Below, piece by piece: positions 7,704 to 14,777 of a stretch of DNA of 21,258 nt. This stretch comes from Cloacimonetes bacterium UBA5835 (GTDB taxonomy: Bacteria > Cloacimonadota > Cloacimonadia > Cloacimonadales > Cloacimonadaceae). The stretch is from assembly GCA_002432865.1 (NCBI GenBank), contig DJGX01000015.1, positions 1-21,258 on the forward strand. The letters are read 5' to 3'. The position numbers and the translations under genes were made by a program. The notes beneath the pieces are model-generated. The model had not been told where the DNA came from. It saw only the letters and a list, made by a program, of their open reading frames with translations, and ran no database searches. Position 1 is the stretch's first letter. Each line of letters begins with the position of its first letter.

Positions 7704-7732
7704 TTGACACTTATCAAATCCAATAATATAAT
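7704..7732 (+). promoter_or_regulatory. Perfect-consensus sigma-70-type promoter for the satD-like operon
   Basis: TTGACA (7704-7709) and TATAAT (7727-7732) are separated by exactly 17 bases, matching the full consensus. Transcription would start near 7739, giving a leader of about 25 bases with a GAGGA ribosome site at 7755-7759, just ahead of the ATG at 7765. TCAAATC (7714-7720, inside the spacer) is the inverse of GATTTGA (7751-7757, at the ribosome site), so the pair could serve as operator half-sites. Confidence 0.8.
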
Positions 7733-7764
7733 GTTAATAACATAAAAATCGATTTGAGGAAATA

Positions 7765-8430
7765 ATGATAGCTGTTCTAACTTGTGATATTATCAGCTCT
7801 CGATCTTACGATAAAAAGCAACGACAAATACTACAGACCAGTATTTCTGATGCTTTCTCTTATACCTGCAAAATCATTCCAGAAGCTAAGGCTGACTATA
7901 TGTCATTTTCAGTTATTCAGGGGGATGAATTTCAATTCAATATTGAAGAAGCGCCCTATTTCTATCATTTTTTGTTTACTTTTAGAAATCAACTATCTTT
8001 ATGTGGAATTGAACCACCTCCTTTTTTCCGAGCTGGAATCGGTTTTGGAACCAGAACCATTGAAGGGAAAAACAACAGCTATCAAATGGATGGAACTGCA
8101 TATCATAATTCCCGTTTTGCTCTAAATAGCTTTTCTGAAAACGCTTATAAAAAGAGGTTGAGCATTGTAAGGTTAGATAACCCTCTACTAACTAAATGTT
8201 ATAACACCGTTCTTGCCTTTTGTGATGATTGGGAAAGTTCCATTAGTTTTCCACAACGCAGAGCAATTCAACAAATCCTTACAGGTCTTACTCAACGCCA
8301 GGCAGCTCAAAATTTGGGATTTACAGAACAGAATATGGTTAAACTTTTAAAACGCGCAAAGTGGGATTTGTTTTCTCAGGCGATGGATTTTTTTCGCACA
8401 ACTCTTCCTGAAAATTTACCGACTCAGTGA
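7765..8430 (+). CDS. SatD family protein
   Basis: This 221-residue protein has the SatD family layout. It starts with MIAVLTCDIISSR, which resembles the first strand and metal-binding Asp of nucleotide-cyclase-like folds. Then come the segment FSVIQGDEFQF and a mid-part with RAGIGFGTRTI. At the C-terminus, the helix-turn-helix-like stretch TLTQRQAAQNLGFTEQNMVKLLKRA matches sigma-region-4 type DNA binding. The family is named after a Streptococcus mutans acid-tolerance locus (satC-satD-satE), where the biochemical role of SatD is unresolved. It is commonly found beside a DUF3307 membrane protein, as here. The start has a clear GAGGA site and sits under a consensus promoter. Its stop overlaps the next start (TGATG). 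Confidence 0.82.
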   Translation: MIAVLTCDIISSRSYDKKQRQILQTSISDAFSYTCKIIPEAKADYMSFSVIQGDEFQFNIEEAPYFYHFLFTFRNQLSLCGIEPPPFFRAGIGFGTRTIEGKNNSYQMDGTAYHNSRFALNSFSENAYKKRLSIVRLDNPLLTKCYNTVLAFCDDWESSISFPQRRAIQQILTGLTQRQAAQNLGFTEQNMVKLLKRAKWDLFSQAMDFFRTTLPENLPTQ

Positions 8431-8645
8431 TGTTGGAAAATACTATAAGCACAATGAAAATGGCAAATTTATCAGTAATAGAGCATATTTGTTTAGCTGT
8501 TTATGTCTCAACCATATATGGTTTAGCAGGTATAAATAAACCAAATACAGTTGTAAGTTTGAAAGTTAATTGGAACTGGTTGATGTTATTCAATGTCAGC
8601 TTTTCCTTATCTCCTAATAAAAGTTCATTACTGGAAGGTGAATAA
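8430..8645 (+). CDS. Small unrecognised protein between satD-like and DUF3307 genes
   Basis: I do not recognise this 71-residue frame. It is listed because it fills the gap exactly: its ATG overlaps the satD-like stop as TGATG, and its TAA overlaps the ATG of the DUF3307 gene as TAATG. A GTG three bases earlier (8427) is an alternative start giving 72 residues. There is no good ribosome site before it, so it would depend on coupling. One hydrophobic stretch (VIEHICLAVYVSTIYGLAGI, about residues 16-35) may span or touch the membrane, and the tail is polar. A perfect 14-bp palindrome, AACCATATATGGTT, lies inside at 8510-8523. It may be a real small partner of the membrane protein, or a stretch without function that happens to stay open. 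Confidence 0.4.
   Translation: MLENTISTMKMANLSVIEHICLAVYVSTIYGLAGINKPNTVVSLKVNWNWLMLFNVSFSLSPNKSSLLEGE
8510..8523. promoter_or_regulatory. 14-bp perfect palindrome
   Basis: AACCATATATGGTT reads the same on both strands. It lies within the small frame between the satD-like and DUF3307 genes and has the size of a dimeric regulator site. No other copy was noticed in the window. Confidence 0.35.
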
Positions 8646-9385
8646 TGCTATTATGGCGTTTATTGTTAGCTTTGTTTATTAGTGATTTTTTACTGCAAAA
8701 TGGTCGGTTGATTAAAGCGAAAAAGAATTTTACGGGTTTAATTATTCACTGTGCAATCTACTTTGTCGTTATGTTATGCCTGACAGCCAATTTGTTAACA
8801 GGTAAAATCATTGTAGTTTTGTTGATTTTAGCCATTCTCCACGGGATTGTGGACTATGCGAAACAGATATTACGCCCTATTTTTGCCAATAGAGAATGGC
8901 TACTGTTCATAACTGATCAATTTATTCATATATTAACCATCATTTTAGCGGTGGGGATAATTTCCGATTTAGATTGCAGTTATCTAATTGCCATTTATAA
9001 TAAATTTCCTATTGATGCCTGGTTCAAATATTTAGCTTTATTCATTGTTACTGTTTTTGCCGGTATTTACTTCACGGATAGCGCCCTGCAAGGTTTTTTA
9101 AAACATTTTACCAAATCCGATAATACAAAGCAGAAACCAAATGCAAAACAACAAGAATATGCGTCGCGTTGGATTGGGGTATCAGAAAGGTTTCTCATTA
9201 CTATCTCTGTATTGATTGGTCGTTATGAATTAATTGGTTTTTTGATTGCTGCTAAGTCCTTAATTCGGCTTCCTGAAATTCAAGATGAAAAAACTGAGGA
9301 TTTCAGTAATTATTTTCTGGTTGGCACGCTACTAAGCTATTCTTGGGCAATAGCTATCACGCTGTTATTCAAGAAGTTATTTTAA
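8645..9385 (+). CDS. DUF3307 integral membrane protein
   Basis: This 246-residue membrane protein has six or seven predicted transmembrane helices. The DUF3307 pattern sits in its first half: LLLALFISDFLLQNGRLIKAKKN, then LIIHCAIYF, then ILHGIVDYAKQILRPIFANREWLLFITDQFIHILTIILAV. Conserved Asp and His residues in membrane segments are typical of the family, but its function is not established. A GGAAGG ribosome site precedes the ATG by a short gap. The gene is coupled to the small upstream frame by a TAATG overlap and forms the end of the three-gene unit. Pairing with SatD is recurrent in other genomes, which suggests the SatD protein regulates or works with this membrane protein. Confidence 0.85.
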   Translation: MLLWRLLLALFISDFLLQNGRLIKAKKNFTGLIIHCAIYFVVMLCLTANLLTGKIIVVLLILAILHGIVDYAKQILRPIFANREWLLFITDQFIHILTIILAVGIISDLDCSYLIAIYNKFPIDAWFKYLALFIVTVFAGIYFTDSALQGFLKHFTKSDNTKQKPNAKQQEYASRWIGVSERFLITISVLIGRYELIGFLIAAKSLIRLPEIQDEKTEDFSNYFLVGTLLSYSWAIAITLLFKKLF

Positions 9386-9441
9386 CAAACAATCCTATAG
9401 GGAAACTGTTTTAATCCTTTTAAATAATTATTGGCAGGTTT

Positions 9442-9540
9442 GTTCTTGCTTAATTATCTACGGTAGTGCTGGAATGGTGTTACAGAGGAATTTGCCGAGC
9501 ATTTCCACCGCAGTTCTACCACAGGTGACTAAGCAAAAAC
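9442..9540. repeat. 99-nt imperfect inverted repeat, able to form a long hairpin
   Basis: Bases 9442-9471 pair with 9511-9540 without any gap at 25 of 30 positions, counting three G-T pairs. The core arms are TTGCTTA (9446-9452) against TAAGCAA (9530-9536) and GGTAG (9462-9466) against CTACC (9516-9520). The 39-nt middle can pair further: GGTG (9476-9479) with CACC (9506-9509), or GGAA (9487-9490) with TTCC (9503-9506). No U-tract follows on either strand, so a simple terminator is unlikely. It could be a structured RNA, a small non-autonomous element or a dispersed palindromic repeat. Confidence 0.65.
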
Positions 9541-9715
9541 TAGGTTTATTTTATTAATTGAAGAGGAGATTCATTTCTTTTCTTAGAGCATAACTCGAGA
9601 TAAATTCAATGGAGGAAAAAGGATTATACATAGATAGAGATAGTTATGGCCTTACTATTAGGTAATGCTGTTCCCCGACCTTATATAAATTTAGCTTTAT
9701 TATGGCTTGATAATT

Positions 9716-9736
9716 CTTTGTTTTGAAAAGACAAAG
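9716..9736. repeat. Short hairpin upstream of the MORN-repeat gene
   Basis: Bases 9716-9724 pair with 9728-9736 over nine positions including one G-T pair, around a three-base loop. A TTT follows on the plus strand, too short for a confident terminator. It may insulate the MORN/panB operon from upstream readthrough. Confidence 0.4.
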
Positions 9737-9737
9737 T

Positions 9738-9755
9738 TTAGATTATCATATCTAA
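9738..9755. promoter_or_regulatory. Palindromic site TTAGAT-N6-ATCTAA
   Basis: A perfect 6-bp inverted repeat with a 6-bp spacer lies 59 bases before the MORN-repeat gene. Its size and place fit an operator for a dimeric regulator. A run resembling a -35 box (TTGACT) lies downstream at 9789-9794, but no good -10 box follows, so the promoter is not assigned. Confidence 0.35.
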
Positions 9756-9813
9756 TGAACGGGGTTTCTCGCAATAAATAAAAAAAGATTGACTAACCCT
9801 TTGGAGTAAAAAA

Positions 9814-10380
9814 ATGTGGCTTTCAGTGACTAATGCTATAAAATTGAATTTCGGTAAAAAGATTAAAGCTAACTGTATAAGCTGTTCAGCGAAAATAATT
9901 ATACTATCCTTTTTTATCTTTTCCCTTGGCCCTACGATTATCTTTGCCCAAAGTAATAGCGAGGAATATTTAGAGGTAAAAAACTGGAAAGCGCCTAAAG
10001 ATGCGGTTGCTTTTACAGAACTTACGGTGCAGGATAGTATTTATTTATACAAAGATAAACCCTTTACCGGAGTTGCCGTTGAACATTATCCTAACGGTAA
10101 TTTGCTTAGAGCTGTAACCTATATTAGAGGAAAGCAAAGTGGCCCTATGTTTCTTTGGTATCCTGATGGTAATCCTCAAATGAGTGCATATTACCAAAAT
10201 GGATATTTACACGGACGCTTTTTAGGCTGGTACAGCAATGGTAGCGTTATTTATGATATAGTAATTAATAAAGGAACTTATGCTGGCGATAACTTATTGG
10301 ACGAAGATGAGGGCCGGATAGGTTTAGAAATGGAAGAAGGAGAAAGAGAAGGACCCGATAATGACCAAAGTAAAGAATAA
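9814..10380 (+). CDS. Exported protein with MORN-type (YwqK-like) repeats
   Basis: This 188-residue protein begins with a basic N-terminal region and a signal/transmembrane segment (about residues 27-46, ending near FAQ), so it should be exported or membrane-anchored. Residues of about 84-154 hold three MORN_2-type repeats: FTGVAVEHYPNGNLLRAVTY, MFLWYPDGNPQMSAYYQNG and FLGWYSNGSVIYDIVINKG. The Y-x-NG or Y-x-DG core is the family mark. In bacteria such repeats are usually annotated as YwqK-like antitoxins or surface repeats. The export signal argues against a toxin-antitoxin role here. The tail is very acidic. A TTGGAG site precedes the ATG. The last 20 bases overlap the start of panB in another frame. 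Confidence 0.78.
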   Translation: MWLSVTNAIKLNFGKKIKANCISCSAKIIILSFFIFSLGPTIIFAQSNSEEYLEVKNWKAPKDAVAFTELTVQDSIYLYKDKPFTGVAVEHYPNGNLLRAVTYIRGKQSGPMFLWYPDGNPQMSAYYQNGYLHGRFLGWYSNGSVIYDIVINKGTYAGDNLLDEDEGRIGLEMEEGEREGPDNDQSKE

Positions 10381-11185
10381 AAAGAATGGAATTGCTCTTT
10401 TCCAAGATATGAAAAAGTGCAAAGAAAAGATCAGTATGATTACTGCATACGACTATTCTATGGCAAAATGTGTGTCTGCAACATCTATAGATATTATCCT
10501 CATTGGTGATTCTTTGGGAATGGTTGTTCTGGGCTATGAGGATACTCTGCAAGTGACTGTAGAAAATGTAATTTATCATTGTTCAGCGGTTCGTAGAGGA
10601 GCTCCGGAAACTTTTATTATTGCTGATATGCCCTATCTAAGCTATCATCTTTCAGAAGAGCAAACCCGGAAAAATGCTGCCGACCTTATAATTAAAGGAA
10701 AGGCGGATGCCGTAAAACTGGAAGGTGGCTATCCTTCTCGTATAGATGCTATAAAAGCTATTGTGGATATGGAAATACCTGTGTGTGCGCATTTAGGTTT
10801 AACCCCCCAATCCATTCATAAATTTGGTGGTTATAAAGTTCAAGGTAAAAAACCGGAACAACAGGAAGAACTTTTAAAACAAGCTTTAGCAGTGGAAAAA
10901 GCAGGTGCCTTTATGCTTGTTTTGGAAGGTATACCGGAAATTTTAGGTAAAGAAATTACTGAACAAATAAACATTCCTACGATTGGAATTGGTGCTGGAA
11001 GATATACTGATGGTCAAGTTTTGGTTTATAATGATCTGCTGGGCTATTCAGATATGCAACCCAAATTCGTAAAACATTATGCTGAAATAAATTCAAATAT
11101 TAAAGAGGCGATTGAACTCTATTCTCAGGAAGTGAAAAATGGGGTTTTCCCTGCTCCTGAACATATTTATTACCCTATAACTTAA
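10361..11185 (+). CDS. panB: 3-methyl-2-oxobutanoate hydroxymethyltransferase
   Basis: PanB adds a hydroxymethyl group from 5,10-methylenetetrahydrofolate to 2-oxoisovalerate, making ketopantoate, the first step to pantothenate and coenzyme A. The 274-residue protein has all main motifs: ISMITAYDYSMAK, GDSLGMVVLGYEDTLQVT with the metal-binding Asp50, ADMPYLSY, KLEGG, the signature HLGLTPQS and IGIGAGRYTDGQVLVYNDLLG. The length is that of the family. The start at 10361 overlaps the previous gene by 20 bases but has a purine-rich site with GAAGGA in front. A later ATG would cut into the conserved start. PanC and panE are not in the window. Confidence 0.96.
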   Translation: MTKVKNKKNGIALFQDMKKCKEKISMITAYDYSMAKCVSATSIDIILIGDSLGMVVLGYEDTLQVTVENVIYHCSAVRRGAPETFIIADMPYLSYHLSEEQTRKNAADLIIKGKADAVKLEGGYPSRIDAIKAIVDMEIPVCAHLGLTPQSIHKFGGYKVQGKKPEQQEELLKQALAVEKAGAFMLVLEGIPEILGKEITEQINIPTIGIGAGRYTDGQVLVYNDLLGYSDMQPKFVKHYAEINSNIKEAIELYSQEVKNGVFPAPEHIYYPIT

Positions 11186-11211
11186 ATGCTGTAAAAAGAA
11201 GGATAAAAAAG

Positions 11212-11832
11212 ATGCCTAACAAAATAATGCCCCCTGAATCAATGAGCGCCGAAGAAAAATTTGCGGCTTTAGCTAATCTGAAAGATAAACTGGAAGATAA
11301 TTTTGTAATGCTCGGTCAGCTACTTTCCGAAATAAAACGGTCTAAACTGTACCTATTTAAAGGATATGAAAATTTTAAGGATTTTGTAGAAACGGAATAT
11401 CAACTCTCCGGAAGCTTAGCAGGAAAACTTATTTCTACTTTCGATCTGTTTATTGAAGAAATGGATATTGACGAAAACGAAGTGAAAGAAATTGGCTTTG
11501 ATCGTTTACAGATGATTAAACCCTTTATGAAAAAAGCCGATTGGCAGGTTCGTGATGAATGGATTCATAAAGCGGAAGAAATGCCTTTTCAAGAACTTCG
11601 TGATCATATAAAAGAACTAAAAGAGAAAGAAAAAGAAACCAATGTAGACCTAAAAGAGGTATATATTGAGCAATTTATGGAGAAGATGCTTGGATGGTTC
11701 AATTGTTCTCGTAAAGAGCTTAATTTTAAGCTTGCCCTATTTTTTCAAGATGCTGATCTGGATCAGATGAAAAAGATTGTTAAAGAGCGCCAACGTCTCT
11801 TTGAACTTGAAACACAAACTAACAAGGAGTAA
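11212..11832 (+). CDS. Unrecognised helical protein coupled to the PorX-like regulator
   Basis: I cannot name this 206-residue soluble protein. It is charged and almost wholly helical, with no signal or membrane segment. The first half (KLEDNFVMLGQLLSEIKRSKLYLFKGYENFKDFVETEYQLSGSLAGKLIS) resembles the helical segment LYREWGY-SF-EYCE-ELGISRS-AYRLI of phage and plasmid DNA-binding proteins (DUF3102/ParB-neighbour type), so DNA or protein binding is plausible. A coiled-coil stretch follows at about residues 130-145 (FQELRDHIKELKEKEKE). The second half has further helices (IEQFMEKMLGWFNCSRKEL). It ends six bases before the response regulator, so a functional link is likely. It might be an adaptor or regulated partner. 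Confidence 0.55.
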   Translation: MPNKIMPPESMSAEEKFAALANLKDKLEDNFVMLGQLLSEIKRSKLYLFKGYENFKDFVETEYQLSGSLAGKLISTFDLFIEEMDIDENEVKEIGFDRLQMIKPFMKKADWQVRDEWIHKAEEMPFQELRDHIKELKEKEKETNVDLKEVYIEQFMEKMLGWFNCSRKELNFKLALFFQDADLDQMKKIVKERQRLFELETQTNKE

Positions 11833-11838
11833 AATCCA

Positions 11839-13407
11839 ATGAAACAAATGCATATTCTTTGGGTGGATGATGAAATAGACCTACTGAAACCCTTTATCCT
11901 CTTTTTGGAGGAAAGAAACTATCTGGTTGATACCTGTAATAACGGAACTGATGCTATCGAAAAAGTGGTAGAAAATAAATTCGATCTGGTAATTCTGGAT
12001 GAAATGATGCCCGGTTTAGATGGTCTTGCTACCCTTCAAGAAATTAAAAGAATCAATCCTGCTTTACCTATAGTAATGGTTACAAAAAGTGAAGAAGAAG
12101 GTTTGATGGATAAGGCTATTGCCTCTCAGATTTCGGACTATTTAATTAAGCCCATAAATCCCAATCAGATTATTATGGCTATTAAGAAGATCTTTCAGGC
12201 AGATGAAATAAGAGCTAATCAGATTGGCCAACAATATACGCGTTATATTGCAGAATTGAATCAAAAACTTTTTGCTACTCCCGATTGGGATGAATGGAGC
12301 CAAATTTATCGTGAACTAAGCTATTGGGAATTGCAAATAGATCAGGTAAACGATGAAGGTCTGCGTCAAACTCACTTTTTGGAAAAGCGAAATTGCAATA
12401 CTGAATTTACTAACTATGTGGAACGCAATTATAATAAGTGGCTGAAAAGTGATGAACGGCCTAACTTAAGTTTTGATTTGATTTCTCAACACATAGCTCC
12501 GCATTTTGAAGAAAATCTCCCAATCTATTTTATAATTATAGATTGTATGCGCCTGGATCAATATTTGGCTATTCAACCCTATATCCAAGAACTTTTTGAT
12601 GAAGAATTGGATCTCTATTATTCTGTTTTACCTACAGCTACACCCTATAGCAGAAATTCCATTTTCAGTGGTTTATTGCCGATTGATATTGCTAAACGCT
12701 TTCCTGATTATTGGGTAACTTCCAGTGAAATGGATAACAGCCGAAACCGTAATGAACATCAGCTTTTAGATGAACATATTGAAGAACTGGGTTATAAACT
12801 TGATCCAACCAGCAAGTATGTAAAAATATTCAATATGGAAGAAGGCAACTTCGTGCTGCGTAAAATAGAAACCTGGAACAAAGAAAACCTAATTGTTTTG
12901 GTATATAACTTCCTTGATCTTTTGGCTCATCATCGTAGCCGGGATCAAATTTTACAAGAAACTATCCCCAATGAAGAAGGTTTGCGTGCTTTTACTAAAC
13001 ACTGGTTTTTGCATTCTTCCCTATATGAAGCTTTAAAACTGATTGCCAAACAGGATGCTATTGTAATTCTTTCTACCGATCATGGCTCGATAAAAGTTAA
13101 CCGTGCCACTCAAGTTATCGGAGATAAAGATACTTCTGTAACTGTTCGTTATAAAGAAGGGAAAAACCTTTCCGTAAATGACCGTCATGCTTTATTCGTA
13201 AAAAAACCCAGTGATTATGGTCTCCCAGCAAAAAGCATTGTGGATAACTTTATCTTTGCCAAAGACGATTACTATTTCGTGTATCCTAATGCTTATCATC
13301 AATATCAGAGACAGTATAATGGCACTTTCCAACATGGAGGAGTTTCTATGGAAGAAATGATTCTGCCTATTGCTACCTGCAGGACTAAAAAAAGAACAAA
13401 AGAATGA
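11839..13407 (+). CDS. PorX-like response regulator with PglZ domain
   Basis: This 522-residue protein starts with a receiver domain (about 4-120) with the full phospho-acceptor set: acid pair Asp10/Asp11, phospho-site Asp54 in VILDEMMPGLDG, Thr82 and Lys104 in YLIKPINPNQ. A helical linker (about 120-220) leads to a PglZ domain of the alkaline-phosphatase fold (about 225-515). It carries likely metal ligands: Asp235 in IIIDCMR, a TATPYSRNSIFSGL segment, Asp360 and His364/365 in FLDLLAHH, Asp414/His415 in STDHG and His499 in QHGG. Layout and length match PorX, which regulates type IX secretion in Porphyromonas and Flavobacterium and whose PglZ domain has been linked to nucleotide phosphodiesterase activity. 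No PorY kinase or SigP gene is present, so the target is open. Confidence 0.88.
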   Translation: MKQMHILWVDDEIDLLKPFILFLEERNYLVDTCNNGTDAIEKVVENKFDLVILDEMMPGLDGLATLQEIKRINPALPIVMVTKSEEEGLMDKAIASQISDYLIKPINPNQIIMAIKKIFQADEIRANQIGQQYTRYIAELNQKLFATPDWDEWSQIYRELSYWELQIDQVNDEGLRQTHFLEKRNCNTEFTNYVERNYNKWLKSDERPNLSFDLISQHIAPHFEENLPIYFIIIDCMRLDQYLAIQPYIQELFDEELDLYYSVLPTATPYSRNSIFSGLLPIDIAKRFPDYWVTSSEMDNSRNRNEHQLLDEHIEELGYKLDPTSKYVKIFNMEEGNFVLRKIETWNKENLIVLVYNFLDLLAHHRSRDQILQETIPNEEGLRAFTKHWFLHSSLYEALKLIAKQDAIVILSTDHGSIKVNRATQVIGDKDTSVTVRYKEGKNLSVNDRHALFVKKPSDYGLPAKSIVDNFIFAKDDYYFVYPNAYHQYQRQYNGTFQHGGVSMEEMILPIATCRTKKRTKE

Positions 13408-13440
13408 AAAAAGGTAAGAAAGCAAGTTAAATAAAATAGT

Positions 13441-13878
13441 ATGATAACAATAAATCTACCTTCAGAACAAGATACTATAGATCTTGCCAATTATCTTGCT
13501 CCAATCTTGAAAGCGGGAGATATAATTACGCTTTATGGAGATCTTGGAAGCGGTAAGACCTTTTTTGTTAAACACTTGGGTAAGGAACTGGGAATCAATG
13601 AAGAAATTGATAGTCCTTCTTTTATTATAATGAAAGAATACTTAGGTGGACGCCTTCCTCTTTACCATCTTGATCTATACCGTTTAAAAGATAAGGAAGA
13701 ACTTTACGACTTAGGGATATTTGATATTTTGGAAAAAGGGGTAACCGTTATTGAATGGCCACATATAGCTGAAAGTATCTTACCCTATCAAACTTTCAAA
13801 CTTGATTTCCACTTCGACGGAAAATCGAGGTGGGTGAATGTATTTCCAGACGACGATCATAAACAGTACTTTGAATAA
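13441..13878 (+). CDS. tsaE: tRNA threonylcarbamoyladenosine biosynthesis ATPase TsaE
   Basis: TsaE is the P-loop ATPase that resets the TsaD-TsaB complex making t6A37 in tRNAs that read ANN codons. The 145-residue protein has the expected order: GDIITLYGDLGSGKTFFVKHL with the Walker A motif (33-40), SPSFIIMKEYLGGRLPLYHLDLYRL, EELYDLGIFDIL, and VTVIEWPHIAE with the family Walker B-like glutamate. The length is normal. The ribosome site is weak: the nearest purine-rich stretch lies more than 20 bases upstream, in a 33-base gap after the PorX-like gene, so expression may depend on readthrough from it. No tsaB or tsaD is nearby. Confidence 0.94.
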   Translation: MITINLPSEQDTIDLANYLAPILKAGDIITLYGDLGSGKTFFVKHLGKELGINEEIDSPSFIIMKEYLGGRLPLYHLDLYRLKDKEELYDLGIFDILEKGVTVIEWPHIAESILPYQTFKLDFHFDGKSRWVNVFPDDDHKQYFE

Positions 13879-13890
13879 GGAGAAAAACAA

Positions 13891-14673
13891 ATGTTTACTG
13901 TACTATTAGTATTAATCTGTATTGCAATTGCTTTATGCCTGGGTTGGATTATCTTTGCTAAAGATAAAGCAATATCCCGCACCTGGGGTATTGTTGGTCT
14001 TTCTTTTGTTATTGGATTAACAGTATTTGGCTATTTTTTTATGCAAAGCCGTCAAGCACCAACAAGTTTACGCGTTGTGGGTTATGCCAGTAAACTCTTT
14101 GAATCGGACATCGTTAAATGGAATCTAACAATGCAGCGTAATGTTAGTAACGATGGCTTAAAGGATGGCTACAACAAAATGAGTGCCGATGTTAATGCCT
14201 TTAAAAAGTACTTATTGGAACAAGGAATACCAGAAAAAGATATCAGCATTCAACCTACAAATAGCTATCAAACAAACGATAACTATGGCAACCCTACTGG
14301 TTATTGCTTAAATCAGCGTATCTTTGTGGTTTCTACAGATATAGACAAAATTGAAAAACTCTCCTTGAATCCAGATTTCTTTGCTGAACGCGGAATACTC
14401 TTGCAAAATTCTAATCTTGCTTATCTCTATACTAAGCTGCCAGATTTGAAAAAACAATTGCTATCTGAAGCAACTAAAGATGCAGTAGCTCGAGCTGAAG
14501 AAATTTCGGGAAGCGGAAATACTAAATTAGGAAAATTGAGAGAAGCACGAGCTGGAGTTTTTCAAATTACTGAACCCTATTCAACAGAAGTATCGGATTA
14601 TGGATTTTATAATACAAGTACAAGAAGTAAAAGCATTTCCGTTACTCTTACCGCTATCTTTAAGCTAAAGTAG
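13891..14673 (+). CDS. SIMPL domain (DUF541) membrane protein
   Basis: This 260-residue protein has two transmembrane helices at the front (about 2-23 and 31-51) and then a SIMPL domain outside the membrane. It starts at LRVVGYASKLFESDIVKWNLTMQRNV and includes the typical internal pattern FKKYLLEQGIPEKDISIQPTNSY. After that come a YCLNQRIFVVSTDIDKIEKLS stretch and AEEISGSGNTKLGKLREARAGVFQI. SIMPL domain proteins are usually periplasmic and their activity is not established. The region of about 190-240 (KDAVARAEEI) is the family's conserved helix. The gene follows tsaE by 12 bases with an AAGGAG site, so it probably closes the operon that begins with the MORN-repeat gene. Confidence 0.88.
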   Translation: MFTVLLVLICIAIALCLGWIIFAKDKAISRTWGIVGLSFVIGLTVFGYFFMQSRQAPTSLRVVGYASKLFESDIVKWNLTMQRNVSNDGLKDGYNKMSADVNAFKKYLLEQGIPEKDISIQPTNSYQTNDNYGNPTGYCLNQRIFVVSTDIDKIEKLSLNPDFFAERGILLQNSNLAYLYTKLPDLKKQLLSEATKDAVARAEEISGSGNTKLGKLREARAGVFQITEPYSTEVSDYGFYNTSTRSKSISVTLTAIFKLK

Positions 14674-14729
14674 AAATATTTCCACAAGCAAAATACAATA
14701 TTCTGACTAATTTACTTGTTAGCCAAAGG

Positions 14730-14758
14730 GGATCGTTTAGATTATATTTAAAAGATCC
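14730..14758. promoter_or_regulatory. Gapless hairpin ahead of the binding-protein gene
   Basis: GGATC (14730-14734) pairs with GATCC (14754-14758), and the pairing runs inward to 14741/14747 with one mismatch: 11 of 12 positions, including one G-T pair, around a five-base loop. It ends 19 bases before the ATG at 14778. It is not followed by a U-tract, so an operator or a leader hairpin is as likely as a terminator for the upstream SIMPL gene. Confidence 0.45.
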
Positions 14759-14777
14759 TGTATCGAAGCAAGTGGAA

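Larger units (their letters stand above)
7274..7764. other. Divergent intergenic region between ribH and the satD-like gene
   Basis: This region of about 490 bases holds the promoters for both neighbouring operons, a 12-bp direct repeat and two inverted repeats. One inverted repeat is GAAAACTT (7446-7453) against AAGTTTTC (7480-7487), enclosing a small CACTT-AGAG-AAGTG hairpin (7466-7479). The other is TAATATAT (7397-7404) against ATATATTA (7427-7434), which straddles the leftward promoter spacer. The plus-strand 61-residue reading frame here covers the -35 and -10 boxes of the next gene and is not believed. No RNA gene is recognised. Confidence 0.7.
9386..9813. other. Intergenic region with a 99-nt hairpin and small palindromes
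   Basis: No gene is supported in these 428 bases. The only frame with a ribosome-like site is 18 codons long (9609) and is not counted. The region holds a long imperfect inverted repeat (9442-9540), a 9-bp hairpin (9716-9736) and a TTAGAT-N6-ATCTAA palindrome (9738-9755), each listed separately. The GC-richer core of the long hairpin stands out from the AT-rich surroundings. Confidence 0.7.

Noticed and set aside
7560..7745. Plus-strand 61-residue reading frame ahead of the satD-like gene
   Set aside because: It runs straight through the consensus promoter of the next gene, has no ribosome site and has no protein-like features.
9814..10380. YwqK-type antitoxin of a toxin-antitoxin pair
   Set aside because: The protein has an export signal and no toxin gene is adjacent. 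The repeats alone do not support that role.
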